From Euperipatoides rowelli (taxonomy: Eukaryota; Onychophora; Udeonychophora; Euonychophora; Peripatopsidae), in the NCBI GenBank assembly GCA_003024985.2, contig PXIH01S0009309.1: a stretch of DNA of 10,386 nt. One strand, 5' to 3'. Both the position numbers and the translations under genes were made by a program. The notes under the pieces were generated by a model. It did not search any database, had not been told where the DNA came from, and was given only the letters and a program-made list of their open reading frames with translations. Positions 7,691 through 10,386 of this stretch are shown here, in pieces; within the stretch, counting starts at the first letter, position 1, and each line of letters begins with the position of its first letter.

Positions 7691-8055
7691 AGCGTTTCTA
7701 TAAATTATTCTGTTTTTCCATTTGTTTCTTCTTTTTTTATTTGAAGGGTGTTTAATTGGTGTTGTATTTACTTTTTATTGTATAAAAAATCATTGTCAAC
7801 TATTAACAGATGGTAGTCATCTAATATCTTAAGTAACGTTTTTTTTTTGACAATTTTACTTCCTTTTCCTTTTTTAATTCTTCACCATAATTATCTGTTA
7901 TTATGTGTTTTATTTTATAAGTTTCTTCCACTTCTAAGGGTACTCCTTGAAATGGTGGATAGTAAATATCTAGTTTGTAAACACTATAAATCATTGCACT
8001 ACTAGGTCCTATTTCTTTTTTAATGCTAATTCTTGCCTTATGTTTTGGTTTCCAA
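7691..8055 (-). other. protease-RT linker of outer element
   Basis: This is sequence between recognisable protease and RT domains. On the minus strand, short lysine- and glutamate-rich segments are open, for example PFQGVPLEVEETYKIKHII near 7890-7950, separated by stops. That fits the poorly conserved linker of Gypsy Pol. No other feature is seen. Confidence 0.6.
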
Positions 8056-8059
8056 ATGT

Positions 8060-8429
8060 AAATTTATTTCAATTTAGGATGATACCTACTTCATTTTTTC
8101 AACACAAATCCAAGCCTAGTAAACCTACATATTGTAAACCCTTAAAAATATAAAATGTTTGTTCAGTTATTTTTTTCCAAATGTTATTTTTAAAGTATAT
8201 TTCCCTATTGGAGTGTATGTACTGTTACCAATGGCTAGGAGTATTAGCTTTTTTCTAGAGTTATTGTTATAATTAATAATTGATATGTATTTTGGTCTAT
8301 TGCACTTAGATCAGCACCTGAGTTGATTCTAATGCTAACTTTCTTATTTTCTAGCATTATTTCTATATTTGGTATGATTTTATCATTATTGCGGGTACTT
8401 TCATTTTTGCTTACCAGATGCATGCCCAC
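8060..8429 (-). pseudogene. aspartic protease of outer element, active site lost
   Basis: The retroviral-type protease cuts Gag-Pol. An intact frame at 8244-8429 carries IRINSGADLSAIDQNTYQLL. This is the D-[ST]-G active-site region, but the catalytic Asp position is Asn (AAC, 8322-8324), which one G-to-A change explains. Downstream, past stops and a frameshift, LRVYNM and the hydrophobic LLGLDLC-type motif near 8100-8120 match the second conserved protease block (the ILG-type flap/C-terminal motif). The Asn substitution alone would abolish catalysis. Confidence 0.85.
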
Positions 8430-8890
8430 TGCTGCTCCTGGCTCTCGGCATTTGGGTTAATTTGGGATGTTGATAGTTTTGTTGTTAGTTTGGATTCTGT
8501 ATCAATCCTATCAATTTCTCTGTTTGATTTTATTTGTGTTAAATTAGCTACTATTTTCTTGTCTTTGTTCGACTTTTTGTATTTATATTTTTCCCTTCTT
8601 ACATTGATGTATGGCTTTTCTGGGTGATCATATTCTTGTTGCTCACTTTCTTTTCTTTGTTCTTTATGCCAACTATTGTTTACTTGTTCCTCTGAATTAT
8701 TTGTTGTATCTGTTGTATCACTTCTCCAAAATGTTTTTATGTTGGTTATACTGTCCCTACTATCATAACTGTTAAATATTCTTCTTTTTATTTGGATGAA
8801 ATTGTTTGTGTTTCTATATTGAAACCTTCTGGATGGCCAGAATTTCTTTATCTGCATTGTCTCCTTTACACATAACAGGAACTCATTCAA
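8411..8890 (-). pseudogene. Gag C-terminal region with ruined zinc knuckle
   Basis: This is a 159-codon open frame, the longest in the window, rich in Lys, Arg, Glu, Asn and Gln and without hydrophobic segments. Its first 20 residues (CVKETMQIKKFWPSRR) have the spacing of a CCHC zinc knuckle in which the His position is Gln and the last Cys is Trp; the first Cys pair is in the neighbouring frame, suggesting a two-base loss. Zinc knuckles bind element RNA. The remainder is a polar spacer leading to protease, with which it overlaps by 19 bases in another frame. The initial Met is probably not a real start. Confidence 0.65.
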
Positions 8891-8944
8891 ATTTCACTGT
8901 TAAGTAGTTTCTAAGTGATATGTGTACATTTGTTGTAATTTACC

Positions 8945-9340
8945 TACACACTTTATCATTACTCCTATCTGGAAATATTGCCTTTTGTAATTTCCATGCT
9001 TTTATAATGTATGTATCCATGATTAAATTCCTATTGTAATATAGTTCTGTCTATTGTGTTTTCAAATCTTTTAAAATATGATCCCCAAAGTATTGTTTTA
9101 GGAATATTTGTTTAAGGTGTTCCCAGGATATTATGTCCTCTTCTGTTAATTACCACCACTCTAATGGGTTTTCTCCCAAAAATTTGAGAATACCTTTACC
9201 TTTGTATATTCATAAAAACAATTTATTGAAAAGTAAAAGGCTTCAACTTCTTTTAAAAAATTTGGGGCATTTGTGTTTTTTTCATTAACATATGGTCTGT
9301 TTGTTTTTCCAAATATTTTACTGACCATATTCTCTGGGTG
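8945..9340 (-). pseudogene. Gag capsid-like region, broken
   Basis: Minus-strand segments in several frames resemble Ty3/Gypsy capsid (the retrotransposon gag family). They are NFLKEVEAFYFSI-like near 9220-9270, LGENPLEWW near 9155-9185, EEDIISWEHLKQIFLKQYFG near 9090-9145, then IKAWKLQKAIFPDR and MYTYHLE near 8900-9010. The pattern of an aromatic pair, a short acidic linker and an F..YF helix is typical. Stops and shifts fall between the segments. The assignment rests on pattern and position (before the knuckle and protease). Confidence 0.7.
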
Positions 9341-9624
9341 ATTTATTTCTATCTAGGGGTTGTGTGTGCATGTTCCATCTTATATTATTTATATTTCTTC
9401 CCTACTCTTGATTTGTTATTGGTGGTTGCATGAACATTTGTTCTTGGTTTTTTTGTAATAAAGGGCTTGACATCCTATTGGTTATGACTGTTTGATATAT
9501 TCTATTTGTGTCTTGATATTTAGGGTTGTATTCTATATATTCCTCTTGTTTATTATGTGTAATACCCAGTGAGTAAGTGCTATTATTCGCTAAGTATGTG
9601 TCTCTTAACTTCCAATTATTTATA
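9341..9624 (-). other. Gag linker between coiled coil and capsid
   Basis: The minus strand here has open segments rich in Asn, Gln and Pro, such as SSPLLQKNQEQMFMQPP near 9420-9475, interrupted by stops. This fits a disordered linker inside Gag. No other feature is seen. Plus-strand open frames here are hydrophobic because they are the complement of A-rich coding sequence. Confidence 0.55.
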
Positions 9625-9972
9625 TTACTTTCTATTTGCTTTATTTTCCTTTCCAGTCTGTCTATGTTTTTTATTTACATTTTGACAGTATCTACTGTTA
9701 TTTTCTTGTGGTGCTCTGTCTGCCTTAATTTTATTAATTTCACTATTTGTATTAGCTGCAATTGAGTTGCAATCTAAGTTTATTCTATCTATCACTTCCT
9801 CTATGCATTTGTTTTCTTCTGACCTTAAGTTTTCTTGTGCTGTAAGTTCACTTTCTAATTGTGTTGTAAGTTCACTTTCTAATTCTGTTTGGACACAGCT
9901 TATATTATTTTCTAGTATGTTTACCTTTGAATCTACTATTTCTATATTTTTGCATAAGTACTGATATTTAAA
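9625..9972 (-). pseudogene. Gag coiled-coil segment, 115-codon open frame
   Basis: The frame is open for 115 codons from the TGA at 9973-9975 to the TAA at 9625-9627, but has no internal ATG near its start, so it is a fragment of a longer frame. It reads VDSKVNILENNI, QTELESELTTQLESELTAQE, CIEEVIDRINLD and INKIKADRA, with leucine, isoleucine and valine at heptad-like spacing and many Glu and Lys. Many arthropod-type Gypsy Gag proteins have such a helix before capsid. The QLESEL repeat comes from a 24-bp tandem duplication. Upstream, the helix continues in other frames (IEIREQL near 10040-10060). Confidence 0.65.
9841..9888 (-). repeat. 24-bp tandem duplication inside Gag coiled coil
   Basis: The unit tgtaagttcactttctaatt plus four bases occurs twice in a row with one difference (gtgt against ctgt at the end). 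At 24 bp it preserves the frame and adds eight residues, just over one heptad, to the predicted coiled coil. Confidence 0.9.
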
Positions 9973-10004
9973 TCAATTTATCAATTTTCTTTTCTATTTT
10001 ATTT

Positions 10005-10036
10005 TGCACTTCATTGTTTTTGCACTTCATTGTTTT
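10005..10036 (-). repeat. exact 16-bp tandem duplication breaking Gag frame
   Basis: tgcacttcattgtttt occurs twice without a difference. Sixteen is not a multiple of three, so this duplication shifts the Gag frame between the N-terminal part and the coiled coil. Its exact identity suggests a late, post-inactivation slip. Confidence 0.9.
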
Positions 10037-10071
10037 TTTTTAAGTTGTTCCCTAATTTCTATAAAAAAAAT

Positions 10072-10185
10072 TCAAAGATTTGCTATATTCCCACATTTTG
10101 GTTTAGTAGTTGGGTTGAGGTGTGCATAGAATTTGAGGGTTTCAAATGTAAGCTCTATTGATAGCTTGCTGATCGGTTTTGNCAT
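10072..10185 (-). pseudogene. candidate Gag N-terminus, 37 residues
   Basis: The minus-strand ATG at 10183-10185 has A at -3 (aca-ATG) and opens 37 codons (KPISKLSIELTFETLKFY, then HLNPTTKPKCGNIANL) to a TGA at 10072-10074. The second codon holds the unresolved base at 10182. It lies at the right place for the start of Gag, ahead of the coiled coil. The protein itself is not recognised, so the call rests on position. Confidence 0.4.
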
Positions 10186-10223
10186 TGTGGGGTTTTGGGT
10201 TTGCTTCTTACTCTAACCCTTTT

Positions 10224-10240
10224 GTTGGTAGTCCCATCTG
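10224..10240 (-). promoter_or_regulatory. possible primer-binding site and 5' LTR edge
   Basis: On the minus strand TGCA-GA-TGGGACTACC occurs about 40 bases before the candidate Gag start. A CA followed by two bases and TGG is the layout of an LTR end and tRNA primer-binding site. I cannot match the following bases to a specific tRNA 3' end, so the match may be chance. If it is correct, 10239-10386 is the end of the 5' LTR. Confidence 0.2.
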
Positions 10241-10386
10241 CAAACTTTCTAAGTCTAAATTTAAAAGAATTGGCATGCTATTTAGAAAAGCTATATTACT
10301 CACTATCATTCTCTTGTTCCCTGGTTGGCTACTTGACCTTTTTCGACTGGCTTTTGATGTAAAAAAAAATTCTAATATTATAAAAA
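10241..10386. other. right edge, unassigned
   Basis: About 145 bases of AT-rich sequence without a recognisable coding frame. They could be the R-U5 part of the outer element's 5' LTR or its leader. The window ends before this can be decided. Confidence 0.4.

Larger units (their letters stand above)
4230..10386 (-). mobile_element. decayed Ty3/Gypsy LTR retrotransposon (outer element)
   Basis: Read from right to left on the minus strand, the domains come in the order Gag, protease, reverse transcriptase, RNase H, integrase, which is the Ty3/Gypsy order (in Copia elements integrase precedes RT). Every domain is recognisable by motif, but stops and frameshifts occur in all of them, so the element is inactive. 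The left end in integrase is not followed by a visible polypurine tract and 3' LTR. Instead the sequence meets a minisatellite fragment. The 5' LTR, if present, lies beyond or at the right edge. A second element interrupts the RT. The left limit is approximate. Confidence 0.9.

Noticed and set aside
8418-8627. Plus-strand open frame of 69 codons with a membrane-like product
   Set aside because: Antisense to the A-rich Gag/protease frame; complement of A-rich codons always looks hydrophobic.
9577-9964. Two plus-strand open frames of 62 and 65 codons with hydrophobic products
   Set aside because: Antisense to the Gag coiled-coil frame, which shows heptad-like structure on the minus strand.

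Overview
This is AT-rich eukaryotic DNA, most likely from an animal and probably an invertebrate. The evidence is a decayed metazoan-type Ty3/Gypsy LTR retrotransposon on the minus strand, a long diverged minisatellite, and no bacterial-style gene packing. I cannot name the species. I see no intact host gene, tRNA, rRNA or CRISPR array. Two unresolved bases (n) lie at 3171 and 10182.

Layout. Positions 1-2290 are AT-rich and without a recognisable gene; they hold one less AT-rich block with good splice-like borders (1551-1767) and a tiny TA-flanked inverted repeat (634-707). Positions 2362-3750 are a tandem array of about 30 monomers that alternate between two types, so the true period is a dimer of roughly 95 bp. 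The array ends in an imperfect foldback (3752-3826). Degenerate monomers recur at 3898-3990 and 4191-4221.

From about 4230 to the right edge lies a Ty3/Gypsy element read right to left: Gag (coiled coil, capsid-like part, damaged zinc knuckle), protease, reverse transcriptase, RNase H and integrase. It carries many stops and frameshifts, a protease active-site change and a lost integrase catalytic Asp. It is a fossil. No 3' LTR is visible; the integrase end runs into the last minisatellite fragment. A possible primer-binding-site/LTR edge lies near 10224-10240 but is weak.

Inside the reverse transcriptase of this element sits a second, related Ty3/Gypsy derivative in the same orientation (about 6376-7406). 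It keeps a cut-down 5' LTR, the rear half of a protease, the integrase C-terminal domain, a polypurine tract and a longer 3' LTR. Most of Gag, RT, RNase H and the integrase core is missing. Its remaining open frame encodes a 141-residue chimera of protease tail and integrase tail.

In short, the window records successive events: a Gypsy insertion, decay, a nested insertion of a deletion derivative, and expansion of a dimeric minisatellite next to the integrase end. I found no convincing new molecular system. The items most worth a second look are the nested chimeric derivative, the two-type array with its foldback end, and the array's position against the retroelement.
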